Shown here in pieces: positions 36,324 to 48,633 of a DNA stretch of 64,000 nt. Source of the stretch: Capsaspora owczarzaki ATCC 30864. Its lineage: Eukaryota > Opisthokonta > Filasterea. The translations under genes were made by a program, and so were the position numbers. The first letter of the stretch is position 1, and every line of letters starts with the position of its first letter. Where the stretch lies: contig NW_011887296.1 of the NCBI RefSeq assembly GCF_000151315.2, positions 777,095 to 841,094 of the forward strand, in the 5' to 3' direction. A model generated the notes under the pieces. The model worked only from the letters and a program-made list of their open reading frames with translations, was not told the origin of the DNA and did no database searches.

Positions 36324-37167
36324 GTCCAACTGGGTTGATTCAATGATGCAGAGCCAAGCATCCACCATACACAACTCCACCTTCTTGCTCTGATGCGAGT
36401 ATCAAACAAAGTGGAGGTGCACGACATGAAGAATCCCACACACACCCTCCTCCCTTCCTGTGGGCACCAGCAACAATCAAAGCCCGTCGCTTTGTGAGGA
36501 GAGAACATAAAAAAAATAAATAAAAAATAAATAAAAAACAATCCACAATGCAAATCCCAGCGAAACTTACAAAAAAAAAAAAACGAAAAAAAAAAAAAAA
36601 AAACACAACACAAACAAAAAGAAACGACTGACGTTGAATTTCTGAACTGAAGGGACGACGTGTGGTGGCAAAGACAAATATGCAAAAATGGCGTGGACTT
36701 TTCATATGGAATATATAAAAGCAAAGTGGGAAACGGAGGAGGAGATTGGGCAGAAGAGGAAGAAGGGGCGGAAAATCGCAGGAAAACGAACCGAGCGAGA
36801 ACTACTGTATGGTGGCAGTGCATGGAGACAGGACGCATGAAGCAGGTTGAGTCCACAATGAGGCAACCTTGTCACGATGGGTTGAATAGTGGTAGCACAA
36901 GCTAGATTTCAATCCAGAGATACATGTACGAGTCGTTCATCCCGTTGTTGGTTGAATTTTACGCCAACCGGAAGCAGGAGCATTCGCTCTCCCCCGACCC
37001 TTTTCCCCCAAATGCACCAAAGCTTCCACACTCTGCTACTCCCTACTGACTTGCTCGTTTCCGATCTTCTATTCTACAATAGGTTGGGATCCAGTCTCTC
37101 TTGTTCCTTCATCCCACTTTCTCCTTCCTTTCCCCTCTTTGTTCCTCCTCCTCCTCTTTCTTCAGTC

Positions 37168-40100
37168 ATGCCGATCGTGCAGTCGTATCTGCGCTACGCC
37201 CCTTCCGGCGCCTCGTGTGGCGTCGTGTATGCCGCGGGTGCGGGCGATGCAGGCAGCAGTGCGGCGTCGGCGCTGGCGTTTGCCCATCCCGCGTCGAAAT
37301 CCAGCGCGTCGCACGTCGTCCTGTGCCCTGCGCTCGAGAACGTCATCGCCTGGGACATTCGCAAGGGCCAGCAGGTACAGCTCCAACCCTATCGACACAC
37401 TTCTGATGGTTGGTGGTCAGGGATGGGTTGAGGGGGTTGAGGGGGTTGAGTTTGCTTGTCCATGCTTCAGCTGCCAATGGTTCATCCACATGGAGTTCCA
37501 CATGGCCAAACGCACGGGCTGTGCAGCACGAAGCGCGGAGTGCACTCGTCCCGATCTCCGCTCATCTGCATCCCGAGTCCATGTGCATGTTCGAAGCGAC
37601 TCTACCGCTTGTTGTTGGGAGAGGGCGAAGGGGGGGGGGATGAGAGATGAGCAAAATCAGACCCAAAGGGGAGGCATCGAACTGAAAACGCGCCCAACTG
37701 GATTGGATGTCCGCTTCACTTCACGCTTGCCATTCTCACGTCTCAACCCAACTCTGGTCATTGCAAACAGGAATACATGCTGCAAAGCGACGGCAAGCAC
37801 GCGGCCACTTGCGTCGCACGGAGCCCTGATCAGCGTCACATTGCTGTCGGCTACTCGGACGGCGCGATTCGCCTTTGGAACTCGGCGACACGAACCGTCG
37901 CAGTGGCATTCAATGGCCACTCGGCAGCAGTGACTGTGCTGCGCTTCGATGCGCAGGGTGCGCTGCTGTACTCGGGGTCGCGCGACACGGACGTGATTGT
38001 TTGGGACATTGTTGCCGAAACCGGTCTGTACCGTCTGAAGGGCCACAAGGACGCCATCACAGACATTCGGCTCCTGCCCAAGCACAAGCTGCTGCTAACC
38101 AGCTCGCGCGACTCGCTCATCAAGGTCTGGGACTCGACCCAGAGCTGTGTCGACACGATTGTCGGTCATCGCGCCGAGGTGTGGTCCATGGCCGTCGACG
38201 ACGACGAAACCATGCTTATTACAGGAACCAGCGACCCGGAGCTTCGCGTGTGGTCTATTCGGCCCGTGGAGGCAGCAACCTCTGCATCGTCCGCTTTCAG
38301 CTTGGGATCTGGCAAATTGGCCGATTTGAAAAAGGTACCATGGTTGTGGTTGTTGCGTTGTTCTTGACACCTGCTTTTTTGTTGAGTTGTGTTTATTGCT
38401 TGAAATTCTCTTTTGTTGAATTGTTCTTGCGGAGCTCGACCCCTTTTGCCTTTGTGTTTTTGCTTCTCCTTTTTTTTGTTTTCAACTTCTACAAACTCAC
38501 CTCAATTTGCTCTCTCATTCCTCCGAAATCCACACAGATTGCAAACATCACAGGCATCGAGTTCCATCTCGATGGCGTCATCCGACGCCAAAGCACAGAC
38601 CGTGCCTGCGCCTTGACCATCTTGAGCGAGGCGCGGGTGCTTGCGTGCCACAACGGCGACCGTACGGTCGAGTTTTACCGCATTCGAACCGTCGAAGACG
38701 TGTCCAAGCGTGCCGCCAAACGCATTGCCAAGCAGCAGCAGCAACAACAACAACAGACGGAGGGCCAGGAGATGGCTGTCGACGAACCGTCCTCCACAAC
38801 TCCAGCAGATCGTATCATTCTGTGCCACGTGCTTCGTACCGGGGCCAAGGTTCGAGGACTCGACTTGCAAGTCCAATCTGTGGGTGTGCCGTCCGCTGCC
38901 GAGGCGGCCGATGACGCGAGCAACAAGAAGAAGAAGGCCAAGAAGAGCGACAAACTCGCGGCGGTCAAGCTGCTGGCCGCAGTCGGCCTGGCAGACAACT
39001 CTGTCGAGCTCTTTTCGTTGGATCTGGGCACCAACTCGGCCGAAGAGGTCAAGATTGCATCAGTAGAGCGTGCAGGTCATCGCTCTGATATTCGCTCCCT
39101 GGCGCTCAGCTCGGACGAGTCGCTCATCCTGTCCACGTCAAATAACGAACTCAAAATTTGGAATCGCGTCACCAAGGCCTGCTTGCGTACGATCGAGTGC
39201 GGGTACGGTCTGTGCTCGCTGTTTGTGCCTGGAAACCGCCATGTCATTGTCGGCACAAAGACCGGCGAGCTGCAATTGTTTGATATTGCCTCGGGCGTCA
39301 TGTTGGAGAACGTCAAGGCGCACGAAGGCGCAGTGTGGTCTATCTGCCTGCGACCGGATCGCCGCGGCTTTGTCTCTGGTTCGGCCGACCACGACGTCAA
39401 GTTCTGGGAGTTTGAGCTGGTGACGGAGCAAGTGCCGATGGAAGAAGGCAGCCAGCATGTTCAAGCGCAAAGGCGGCTCACCTTCACCCACGAAAAGACG
39501 CTGAAAATGACGGAAGACGTTCTGGCCGTCACGTACTCTCCCAACCAACAGCTGCTGGCCGTTTCCCTGCTGGACTGCACGGTGAAGGTGTTTTATGCCG
39601 ACTCGCTCAAATTCTTCCTCTCCATGTATGGCCACAAGCTTCCCGTGCTTGCCATGGACATTTCCTCAGACAACGCGCTCCTCGTGACCGCGTCCGCCGA
39701 TAAGAATGTCAAGATCTGGGGTCTGGACTATGGTGACTGCCACCGCTCGCTCTTTGCGCACGCCGACTCTGTCATGTCTGTGCGCTTTGTCCCCGAAACA
39801 CACTATTTCTTCTCGGTCAGCAAGGACAAGACGCTGCGATACTGGGACGCCGATCGCTTCGAGCACATTGCGTCGCTGGAGGGCCACCACTCTGAGGTCT
39901 GGTGCCTCGCCGTGAGCAAAACGGGCCACTTTATTGTGACTGGCTCCCACGATCGGTCCATTCGTGTTTGGGAGCGTACCGAACAGCAGCTGTTTGTCGA
40001 AGAAGAGCGCGAGCGGGAACGGGAGCAAGAATACGAGAATGCGGCCGTCGAATCGCGCGAACGAGCGGCAAATGCTGGTCTGAGCGTTCCTGGCCAGGAA

Positions 40101-41121
40101 GGCTCTGCCGACGACGAGAATGGAGCTGGCGATGCATCTCAAGCCGGTCCTTCTGCTGGCGGGGCCTCAGCTGGCTCTGCCGCATTGGCTGGAAAGCGCA
40201 CCATGGAGACCATCCGATCTGGCGAGCAGCTCATTGAGGCTCTGGAGATTGCCATCGACGAGAAGGCCAAGGAAGACGCATATTTGCAGCAATTCCACGC
40301 GTACGAGCAAATGCGAGAGCAATTGCAAAAGGAGCAAGACGAGATTGAGCAGGCGCAGCAGCAGCAAAAGCAACAGCTCGAAGCGTTGGAGGCGAGCGGC
40401 GCCAAGGGCAAACGCGGCGCGGGCAAGAATTCCAAATCTCGCGATGTGAGCGAGTATGAGCAGTCGATTCTGGCGGCCGAGGCCACGACGGCTGCTGCCG
40501 CGGCCTTGGCTGTGCGCGTCGCTGCTGCGGCCGCTACAGCTGCCCCCCGGCCTCCGGCCAAACACCCCATGCTCATGGCGTACGGCAACCTGTCGCACTA
40601 CGACTATGTTTTGCAGGTTTTGCACCGAATTCGCGCCAGCGATCTCGAGGCCACCCTTCTCCTGCTCTCCTTTTCCCATGTTAGTCACCTGCTCGAATAT
40701 ATCGAGTACTTTGTGCGCAACGGCAAGTCCATCGAGCTCTGCCTGCGCTGTGAGCTCTTTTTGATGCGACTCTATCAAAACCAAATTGTTGCAGCCCCCG
40801 CTCTGCTCTCCACCGTGGAATCTCTGCACCAGCACACGCGGTCGCGTATTACCGAGCAGAAGGTAGGTGTCTTGGTTGCGATTCTTTTGCGCCTTTTCTG
40901 CTTTGTACGTTGTGCCTATTTTGATTGTTGTGCGCATGTTGCTCACCGGTTTGATTCTCCTTCTCCCTACGTCTTTTCAGAATATCATTGGATTCAACAT
41001 GGCCGCCCTCAAATTCATGAAGCGAGATCTCGAGTCGCAAGCCAGCATGAAGCTGTTCTCGGATGTTCCGATCAAGCTGCAAGCCATCCGCAAGAAGAAG
41101 AAGAAGGCCATCAAGTCGTGA
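37168..41121 (+). CDS. WDR3: WDR3/UTP12 (Dip2), SSU processome WD40 protein
   Basis: Nucleolar U3 snoRNP (UTP-B) component needed for 18S rRNA processing. Exons 37168-37374, 37771-38334, 38538-40862 and 40981-41121 give 1078 aa, somewhat longer than animal WDR3 (about 940). The N-terminus YLRYAPSGASCGVV matches the family. Two WD40 propellers follow, with motifs such as SGSRDTDVIVWD, LTSSRDSLIKVWD, VSGSADHDVKFWE, VTASADKNVKIWG and VTGSHDRSIRVWE. A Gln-rich insert follows AAKRIAKQ. The C-terminal Utp12 domain includes HYDYVLQVLHRIRASDLEATL and SHLLEYI, and the protein ends in a Lys-rich nucleolar-type tail (KKKKKAIKS). Inserts of Gly/Ala/Ser and a coiled coil (EEEREREREQEYE) account for the extra length. 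Convergent with the pseudouridine synthase (175 bases apart). Confidence 0.95.
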
Positions 41122-41296
41122 GCAGATGCGCACAGGAGCATTTGTCGTGTTTTGATTTTTTTGATACTTGAATACAATTGTACAACAACAACAACCTTTT
41201 TTTCAATAATTGTGATGGCATACAATGCCCCAAACACATATCCAAGCTTTCATGTTACCAGGACGAAGAAGCGATTTGAAAAGCCCAAAAGACAAC

Positions 41297-43626
41297 TCAC
41301 AACTGTTTGGACTTGCGAGCGCCGCGCTTTCCAGCCGCGACCAGATTTTTCATGGTTGCCGCTCCTCGCTTGCGCTTCGTGCCAGCTGGTCTCGAGACGA
41401 TGGCCGACGACGATGAAGAAGGAAATGGTCGTCGACGAGCAGTGGTGCGAGGCTGTTTCTTGGGTCGGCTGGCTCGAACCGCGGCCTTGCGCTCGTCCAT
41501 GCGAGCGTAAATGGCAGACAATTTCATTTGGCGCATGCGCTCCTTGCGCTCCTGTGCCTTGTTGCGCTTTTTCAACGCATCGTTGACAGCATGCAGCCGA
41601 CCATCTGGCTCTCGCACAATGCGCGGAGGCTTTGTGACTGAGCCATGCATTTCATGTTCATGCAAGGAGGACTCGGTCATTTGGAGCTTGTCCATGACCT
41701 CCTTCATGTGTGCCGGCAGCGGAGCAAGGACGACCAGCGGCTTGTTGTTCCGTTGTTGGTCGAGACTTGGGACTACGATGCTTCGCGCATGCAGCTGCAG
41801 CTTGACGACATCGTTCTTGGCGTCCCAGCCGGCAATGCCAAGAGGTTCGTGCAGCTCGACAGGACATCCGTTGCCGTAGCGGTTGTCGCCCAGAATCGGA
41901 TGGCCGAGATACTTGGAGGAGTGCACACGGAGCTGGTGCTTTCGGCCCGACATTGGCACAAATTCAATGAGTGCGGCAGGGCCTCGGGACGAGCGCCCAA
42001 CCACACTAAAGTGGGTAATGGCGGACAGCGCATCGCGTCGGGTGCGCAAATAGCTGGTTTCGTTGGCATACACCAAATCGTGGCGGCACAAGACCGTGCC
42101 TGGAGTCACGCCCACCTTGCGCGCAGTCGTTGCTGAAATGACTTCGAGCGGGCAGTTAATGATGCCAGAATCGAACGGAGGCGCGCCTGCAACGATGGCA
42201 GTATATGTCTTCCCGATGCGCTGCTTTTGGAAGGCGCGAGAAAGAATGCGAGCAACGCGAGGGTTGCGCGCGAGCAAGAGGGCGCCCGTCGTGTTTCTGA
42301 GAAGAGCAAAGATGACGGGTTAGAACAGCAATCCATACAACAAATACAGAAACACACACAAAACCTCCACATCACTCACTTATCAAGGCGATGAACAATG
42401 TGAGGGAGACACGGCGCCTCGAATTGAAGCGCGGGGAGGAGGCGAGACAAATCCAACGCCTCAAAGCCGTCTGCCATGACACTGAGACCCGCCGGCTTGT
42501 TGATGACAATAATGTGCTGATCCTTGTGCAGCACGCACTGCCGAATGCGATCGCGTTCCGCATCCGTAATGGGCCGAGGCGCAGGCCTTGGCGGGCTTTG
42601 TGCGCCAATGGGAACTTCGTTCACGTCAACATCGGCATCCACCACCTCTTCGACTGGGTCGCGCGAGAATGTGTCTCTCCCGGAGCGTTTTTGAGGCGAG
42701 TTTGCCGTGTGCGACGCTGTCGATTTGGGGGCTTTTGAGTCTGTTTGTCGCGAGGAAGACGAAACCAAGAATCGGTCCTCGTTAAAGCGCGCCGACGCTG
42801 GACCCGACTGCACAATCTTTTGTCGGCCAGTGCGAGCAGGAGTGTCGGCAGCTGCGGCAGAGGACGATCGACGATTCCAGTCCCTCGCGGAACCCCAGGA
42901 TTCACGATGCTCGGCGTACAATGCTGCATTCTTGTTGACAATGTTTGTAACGACTTTTGGCGGCTTCTGCACGACAGGGTCGGAGCGGGACACCTCACCC
43001 TTTCGGGCGGTGTACGGTTGATGGGAAGGCGAAATGTACGCGGGCCGACTCTTGTTCTGGTTCCTGAACGCGGGCCGATCTTCCTCATCGTGTGCGCCTC
43101 GTCGTTCAGGCGTGCGCGGTGGCTGCACGGCCCGACCTGGCAGGTACTTTGCTCGGGACCGCTCAACGCGGTTGGACGACTCGGCCGATGGAGTTCTGAG
43201 ACTGCGCTCGTCGTGTCGCGATGAAGCAGCATTCCGTGCTCCGAATCGATCCCGATCAGAGTACCTTGACGACGTAGCATCATCGTTATCATCATTCTGT
43301 GCTTCATTGCGCTCACGCAATCGGCGACGGAAGCGGTTCTCGGGCTTTGCGGGCGACGCGTTCAGGCTCCTGTCAATCCTGACGTCCTCGCGAGCCGCAC
43401 CGGCCGACATCCTGCTCCGATCGCGATCGCCAGAGCGAGACTGAGAGTGATGGTGCTTGGTCGGGGTTGGGCGGCGTCCGACGCGTGGTCCGAACGGGCT
43501 CGGAGCGGACGTCGATGCAAAGCGAGCGCCAAGACCAGCGGCGCCGACGACCGAGTGCAGCCAGCAGGATGGGGCAGCAGCAGCAGCAGCAACAGCAGGG
43601 CTCGCAGCAGGTGTGGCAGCAAGCAT
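41297..43626 (-). CDS. RluA-family RNA pseudouridine synthase (RPUSD4-like), probably mitochondrial
   Basis: Converts uridine to pseudouridine in RNA. Exons 43626-42380 and 42296-41297 on the minus strand give 748 aa. The catalytic motif HRLDK (Asp415) lies exactly at the junction, its Lys codon split, followed by NTTGALLLARN. Other family marks are IIVINKPAGLSVMADG, GKTYTAIVAG, IEFVPMSGRKHQLRVHSSKYLGHPILGDNRYG and LQLHARSI. The first 40 residues (MLAATPAASPAVAAAA... ARFAS) look like a mitochondrial presequence. About 300 Arg/Ser-rich disordered residues then precede the enzyme, and a Lys/Arg-rich tail follows it. Target RNA is not readable from sequence; mitochondrial rRNA or mRNA is likely by analogy with RPUSD3/4. 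Confidence 0.9.
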
Positions 43627-43685
43627 GATGGACGCCGATGCTGCTGCGACAGACGAGTGATGGTGACTGTGGCGGTACGAGTGCG

Positions 43686-44289
43686 NNNNNNNNNNNNNNN
43701 NNNNNNNNNNNNNNNNNNNNNNNNNNNNNNNNNNNNNNNNNNNNNNNNNNNNNNNNNNNNNNNNNNNNNNNNNNNNNNNNNNNNNNNNNNNNNNNNNNNN
43801 NNNNNNNNNNNNNNNNNNNNNNNNNNNNNNNNNNNNNNNNNNNNNNNNNNNNNNNNNNNNNNNNNNNNNNNNNNNNNNNNNNNNNNNNNNNNNNNNNNNN
43901 NNNNNNNNNNNNNNNNNNNNNNNNNNNNNNNNNNNNNNNNNNNNNNNNNNNNNNNNNNNNNNNNNNNNNNNNNNNNNNNNNNNNNNNNNNNNNNNNNNNN
44001 NNNNNNNNNNNNNNNNNNNNNNNNNNNNNNNNNNNNNNNNNNNNNNNNNNNNNNNNNNNNNNNNNNNNNNNNNNNNNNNNNNNNNNNNNNNNNNNNNNNN
44101 NNNNNNNNNNNNNNNNNNNNNNNNNNNNNNNNNNNNNNNNNNNNNNNNNNNNNNNNNNNNNNNNNNNNNNNNNNNNNNNNNNNNNNNNNNNNNNNNNNNN
44201 NNNNNNNNNNNNNNNNNNNNNNNNNNNNNNNNNNNNNNNNNNNNNNNNNNNNNNNNNNNNNNNNNNNNNNNNNNNNNNNNNNNNNNNNN
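43686..44289. other. Assembly gap (604 N)
   Basis: Unsequenced run between the start of the pseudouridine synthase gene (43626) and taxilin. The true length is unknown. The 3' end of taxilin and any short intergenic region or promoter must lie here. Reading frames drawn across it are artefacts. Confidence 0.99.
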
Positions 44290-45866
44290 TCCGCGCCCGT
44301 CACTGGACGGCTCGCAGCTGGAATGGACTCGGTGCCAGCAAGCGCATCGTCCACGAGTTGTAGCAGCGAGTTTGCTTGCTCAGGCTCGAGTCGCTTTTTG
44401 GAGAGTTCGGCATGCAATGCGACGACTTCGGGCGGCAGCGAGACGTAGAGCTTGGCCAGCTCGGGATCTTCGGTTTCCACATCGGGCTCCTCGGCGAGAA
44501 CTGCCTTCACCGCGGGGTTGCTGGCGATTTTGAAAGGCTTGCTACCAGCAGTCGGCAGCGCCGAGCCTGCGGGATCCGACAGCACCACGGCTTCGCCATG
44601 CATGATGCTCTTGGCAATCGCCTCGGCGGCGTTCATCTCAGTGTCGACATCCACGCCGACCTCCTTGAGTTGCGAGTTGAGCTCCTTGTAATTGACGTAG
44701 GGCTGGGCCATCTCCAACTGGGACACGGCGTCGGCGGCAGCGGCACCAGCGGCCGCTGTGGCAAGCGCTGCAGCGTGCTGTTCGGGATTGGCCATGGTGG
44801 TGGCGAGCTGCACCGGTGGTGTCTCGGGCAGCAGTTGGGCTTGAGACTGCAGCGCGGCGTCGGCAATCTCGGCAAGCGACGACCCAAAGTCGCACCCGGT
44901 TTCGTTGAGCGCCTGGGTCATGGCGTTGGCAATGGTGGGATCGGAGCAGTTTTGCAATCCGAGCAGCGTGCCCTTGACACGCTCCATCACGCTGCGGAGC
45001 TGCGTGCGCTCGGCCTGTAGCGCTCGACACAAGCCTTGGATGCGATAGAGTTTGAGGGTCGTGCCGTCGAGCAGTTTGACCGTTGTGTTGTAGGCGAAAA
45101 TAACCGACGACAGGGTTTGCTGGGCGTTGTCGTGCTTGGCAAGCAACTTGGCATTGTCTGTCGCAAGCTTGCGGTTTGTCTTTTCCGTTTCCGAGATCTT
45201 GGCGCGGCAGGTGTGGAACATTTCGTTGCTTTTGGTGGCCACGTCCTCGACGAGCCGGAAGCTGGCCGCGTAGCTGCCGAGATGGGCGCTCTTTTCAATT
45301 TCGGAATCGCGCAGCGCACGCAGCGCTTGAACGAGCTTTTCATTCTTGGTCTTCTCCATGTTGGCAATGTGCCGCTGCTGCTCAAATTTGGCTGCGGCCA
45401 GCTTGAGCTCGAGTTCCTTTGAGTTTAGCTGCTTTTCAAAGTGCTGCTCGCGCAGCTCGTATTGCTCAGACATGGCGTCGAGCTTTTGTGTCATTTGCGT
45501 AAAGCGTGCATCCATGGCAGTCCGCGCGTTGTTCTGGAGCTCGACCTGCTCCTGGTAGGTCAGAATCATTGCCTTCATGGACGTGAGCGCCTTCTGGCTC
45601 ATGCCGCGCTCCTGCTCGGTCTGCGACTGCCACAGTTGATCGCGACGGACTGCGTCTTCCTTGATTTGTCGATTCTCCTGCTGCAGCTGTCTGCAAAGGT
45701 CTTCGAGCCGTGTGCGCAACGACGCTTGCTTTGCGAGCTCTTCTCGTGCGTTTGCGAGCTCCATCGCAATCGCGATCGCCTTCCTCTCTGCAGCCTGCGC
45801 GTTGTTCCCTGCACCAGAGCCGGATCCCGCCTGCGCTGAACCAGCAGACAACGTCTGGTTTTGCAT
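44290..45866 (-). CDS. Taxilin family coiled-coil protein (3' partial, runs into gap)
   Basis: Syntaxin-binding coiled-coil protein involved in vesicle traffic. Single open exon from the start at 45866 (MQNQTLSAGSAQ); 525 codons are visible before the gap. Taxilin marks: RLEDLCRQLQQENRQIKED, then the long coiled coil QYELREQHFEKQLNSKELE, FRLVEDVATKSNEMFHTCR, and the second conserved block LYRIQGLCRALQAERTQL. After the coiled coil come about 220 residues of Ala/Glu-rich sequence without clear family match, ending at PVTGA where the N run begins. Animal taxilins end soon after the second block, so this C-terminal extension is unusual. The true stop is not in the sequence. Which animal paralogue it matches cannot be said. 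Confidence 0.85.
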
Positions 45867-47100
45867 TTGTGTGGTGAGTGGATACAAGAGAGAGAGAGCC
45901 TTCTTTTTTTTTTTAGTTCCCAGTTCGGTTTTTGCCTTGATCAACTGGCGACCCCTTGGTTGATTCGATCTGTGTACGCAGCCAACCAGTCGAAGAGAGT
46001 GAGTGAGTGAGTGAGTGCCATGCCATGCATCATACGATAGCGAGTGGCGTTCGAGCGCCATGCTGTTGGTGAAAGAAAGCTCGACCCCTCGACGGTCGAC
46101 GGGGCATCCCCCCACCCAACCGTATCATTGTACCGGTTGAAAGAAATGTGCTATTGCGAGTTTTGTGGCGTGTTGTTCGCTACGAGCGCAGCGGCACCGT
46201 GCAGAACGGCGAGGAGGAAGGACAGAGGAAAGCGCGGTTCAAGCCAAGACACCCACAAGTCAACATCCAACATCCAGCAATGCGCGCTTGGAAGAAGCGA
46301 CGACGAGAGCGATAGAGTGACATGTGAGAGTGTGAGGGAGTGACATGTGAGAGAGAGTGAGAGTGACCGAAGCAGAGAACAAGAAGTAAGAACGGAAAAA
46401 AAAAAAAAGATCTCGCGTTTTGGGCTTCGGCAGCGATTGGCAGAGAACGGGGGAACGTAATGTGCGATCGCTCATCAGTCAGAGCATAGCACATTACACA
46501 GACAAACAAAAGGATCAATCTGATGGATGAGACGGCATTGAAAGTGTGAGTGAATGAGAGTGAGGCAGAAATGGACCAAAAGCTCAGATTCAGCCAGAGA
46601 TGGTGACGCTGCGAACTGAGGAGACGGACGATGCGAGCGAACGAAAGGGAGATGAGCAATGGAACGAAGGACACTTGGGATGTCGAGCCGCAGGAAGCGT
46701 GCCTGGATGTGAAAGCGACGGTGGGACGGAGAGAAAGAGAGAGAGAGAGAAAGAGAGAGAGCGGACCAATGCTGCAACCGCGTGGAACGGAAGGTTTCAT
46801 GCTGACCTGTCAAATGGCAGAAGGACTCGAAGGGAAGACTGAGCTGAGCCCAGTAGATCATAGGAAAACATTGTACTGTCAGGAGAGATTGGTTGTGTGA
46901 TTGATTGAATGCATGATCAAAGCGAAGGAAGCAAACGGGGGATCTGAGCGATTCCAGAATTACAGTACAAAAAAAAAAAAAAAACCTCAGAAGACCCTCA
47001 GACAACCAACCCTCTCTGGAGAGCGTAATGAAACTTCAATATTGAAAGAAACAAACAACAACTAACATTCGCGCTGAGAGAACAACAACAACTACAACAA
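45867..47100. other. 1.2-kb intergenic region with simple repeats
   Basis: Between taxilin and IMP4 (both minus), so it holds the IMP4 3' end and the taxilin promoter. Contains a GAGT repeat at about 46001-46017, a GA microsatellite at about 46733-46760, and short A runs near 46396 and 46968. The part on the minus strand at 46475-47005 is an open but Ser/Leu/Phe-rich frame typical of low-complexity DNA. No gene recognised. Confidence 0.5.
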
Positions 47101-48633
47101 CTACAAGTTTGTTCGCTTGCGAGCAGTGTGCATGTAGGGCTTGAGCACCCATTCGTCGTCTGCTTCCGTCTCGTCGGCGGTTCCCAACTTGATTTGATAG
47201 ACTGCATCGAACAACAAAACAACAACACCAGCAACAACAAAATGGACAGCGTGAGGATAGGTTTGCTGCAGGTTGCTGCGAGCAACAGACTCGGCGTGAA
47301 TTCCCATACCTTTCATTTCAAAACGAGGTCCAACTTCAGTTAATTGAATATCCCGACCACTCTTCTTGAATGTGTGGTGTCTGCGTCGTGAACAGCAACC
47401 AACGACAATTCTCAGGGTGAGCGATTTTGGAAAAAACAAAAAAGCACGATATTTCGCTGTTGTCCAGCCGAATTCACCATACCGGAGAGACACGTAATCA
47501 TCGGTGTTGGCAAAGGTAATAACACGGGAAGAATCGTCCTTTGGTACTGGGAAGAGATACTTGAGAATGTTGCGGACGCGTTCGCCGAGCCGTGTGTTAA
47601 AGTTGTTGAAAATCAGGTGAGGGTACGCCTCGGGCATGCCAGCCGTGGTGAGTTCGGGAAGATCGTGACGCATGACGACATTCGAGAGGGCAAAGTATGC
47701 CGTCGGGCCATACGGCATGTGTGAAATGACCAGGCCATCTATGGAGAAAAAGGGGTAGGGAGGCAGAGCCAATTCAGCATCGGTCGCAAGATCCCAGTCC
47801 CACCCCCCCTGCCCTCCTGCTCCCAAAACCACCCTCCCAGCACTGTACCTGGTTCACCACGGTGCTCGTGCACGATGATCAAGTCTGTCACGTCGTTCTT
47901 GCGGCATGCAGCGACCAGCTACCAGAATCAATGCAATCACAAAATCGAAGCGACCCCCGCCGCCGCCCCCCGTTTCAGCAATGTGAGTGTTAACGACAAG
48001 TCATGACACAATCAACGAGATCCCTGCCATTCGCAACCAGAACCAGAACGAGTCGTCTGATTTCAACAAGATTGACTCACTTCCTTCAGAATGTAGCCAC
48101 CGCGGTTCATCTTTTGCGTGTTTGGCAACAGCCCTCGGAGCTCCTTTGCAAACATCTTGAGCCGCGAGCTCGGGTCGCGCGACGTGGTCAGCATAATCTT
48201 GGGCTCAACGTTGCCGGCATAGGCGTACTCGTCGTCTTGGTACTCCATGCCCTGCGCGTCCTCATTGACGTTCGGACCTAGCGCACCCAAACCACAATGG
48301 ACAACCAGGCCAGTCAGTCAGTCAGTCAGTCAGTCAGTCAACAGGACGTTCTCACGCATGAGCGGAGGTGGGGGGGGGAGGGGCACGAAGGGGGTTGGGC
48401 TCAACGTGGACCACATGGCTCGAGCCTGTCGTCGCTTTCCGCTTACCGTCCGCCTTCTCGTCCATGGCCACTGCAGCAGCCGCGGCCTGCGTGACGCTCA
48501 TCTGGTGTGCCAGGAGCGGGTTGGCTTGGAACAGGCGGTCGGCAGCCTTCCGCTCTGTGATGGTGCGCTCGCGGTCCTCGACGGCCTTTCGGTACAAGTA
48601 CTCGCGTCGCTCTCTCGCTTCACGGCGCAGCAT
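47101..48633 (-). CDS. IMP4: IMP4, U3 snoRNP Brix-domain protein
   Basis: Brix-domain component of the Mpp10-Imp3-Imp4 complex that helps pair U3 snoRNA with pre-18S rRNA in the nucleolus. Exons on the minus strand: 48633-48447, 48277-48081, 47918-47849, 47738-47483, 47380-47310, 47201-47101; 293 aa (human 291). Family marks: MLRREARERREYLYRKA at the start, PKIMLTTSRDPSSRLKMFAKEL, NRGGYILKE, LVAACRKNDVTDLIIVHEHRGEP, ISHMPYGPTAYF, YPHLIFNNFNTRLG, HHTFKK, VGPRFEMKVYQIKLGT and DEWVLKPYM near the end. All six exons keep frame. Divergent from the RNF213-like gene. Confidence 0.95.
48311..48340. repeat. (CAGT)n microsatellite in IMP4 intron 1
   Basis: Seven and a half perfect CAGT units inside the first intron of IMP4. 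Confidence 0.95.

Larger units (their letters stand above)
35187..37167. other. 2-kb divergent intergenic region, no gene recognised
   Basis: Between the SAM protein (-) and WDR3 (+). AT-rich, with T35 and A25 homopolymers, GA microsatellites (about 35675-35733 and 36079-36112), and a second A-rich patch at about 36500-36605. Open frames up to about 210 codons cross these low-complexity tracts and resemble nothing. TTCTTCAG two bases before the WDR3 ATG suggests a 5'-UTR intron in its right part. Confidence 0.5.

Noticed and set aside
36221-36856. 211-codon minus-strand frame
   Set aside because: Mostly Phe/Leu/Ser from poly-A/T tracts; typical low-complexity noise.
43362-46115. Single 917-codon frame joining taxilin to sequence beyond the N run
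   Set aside because: It passes through 604 unknown bases; the part after the gap is antisense or out-of-frame shadow of the pseudouridine synthase start region.
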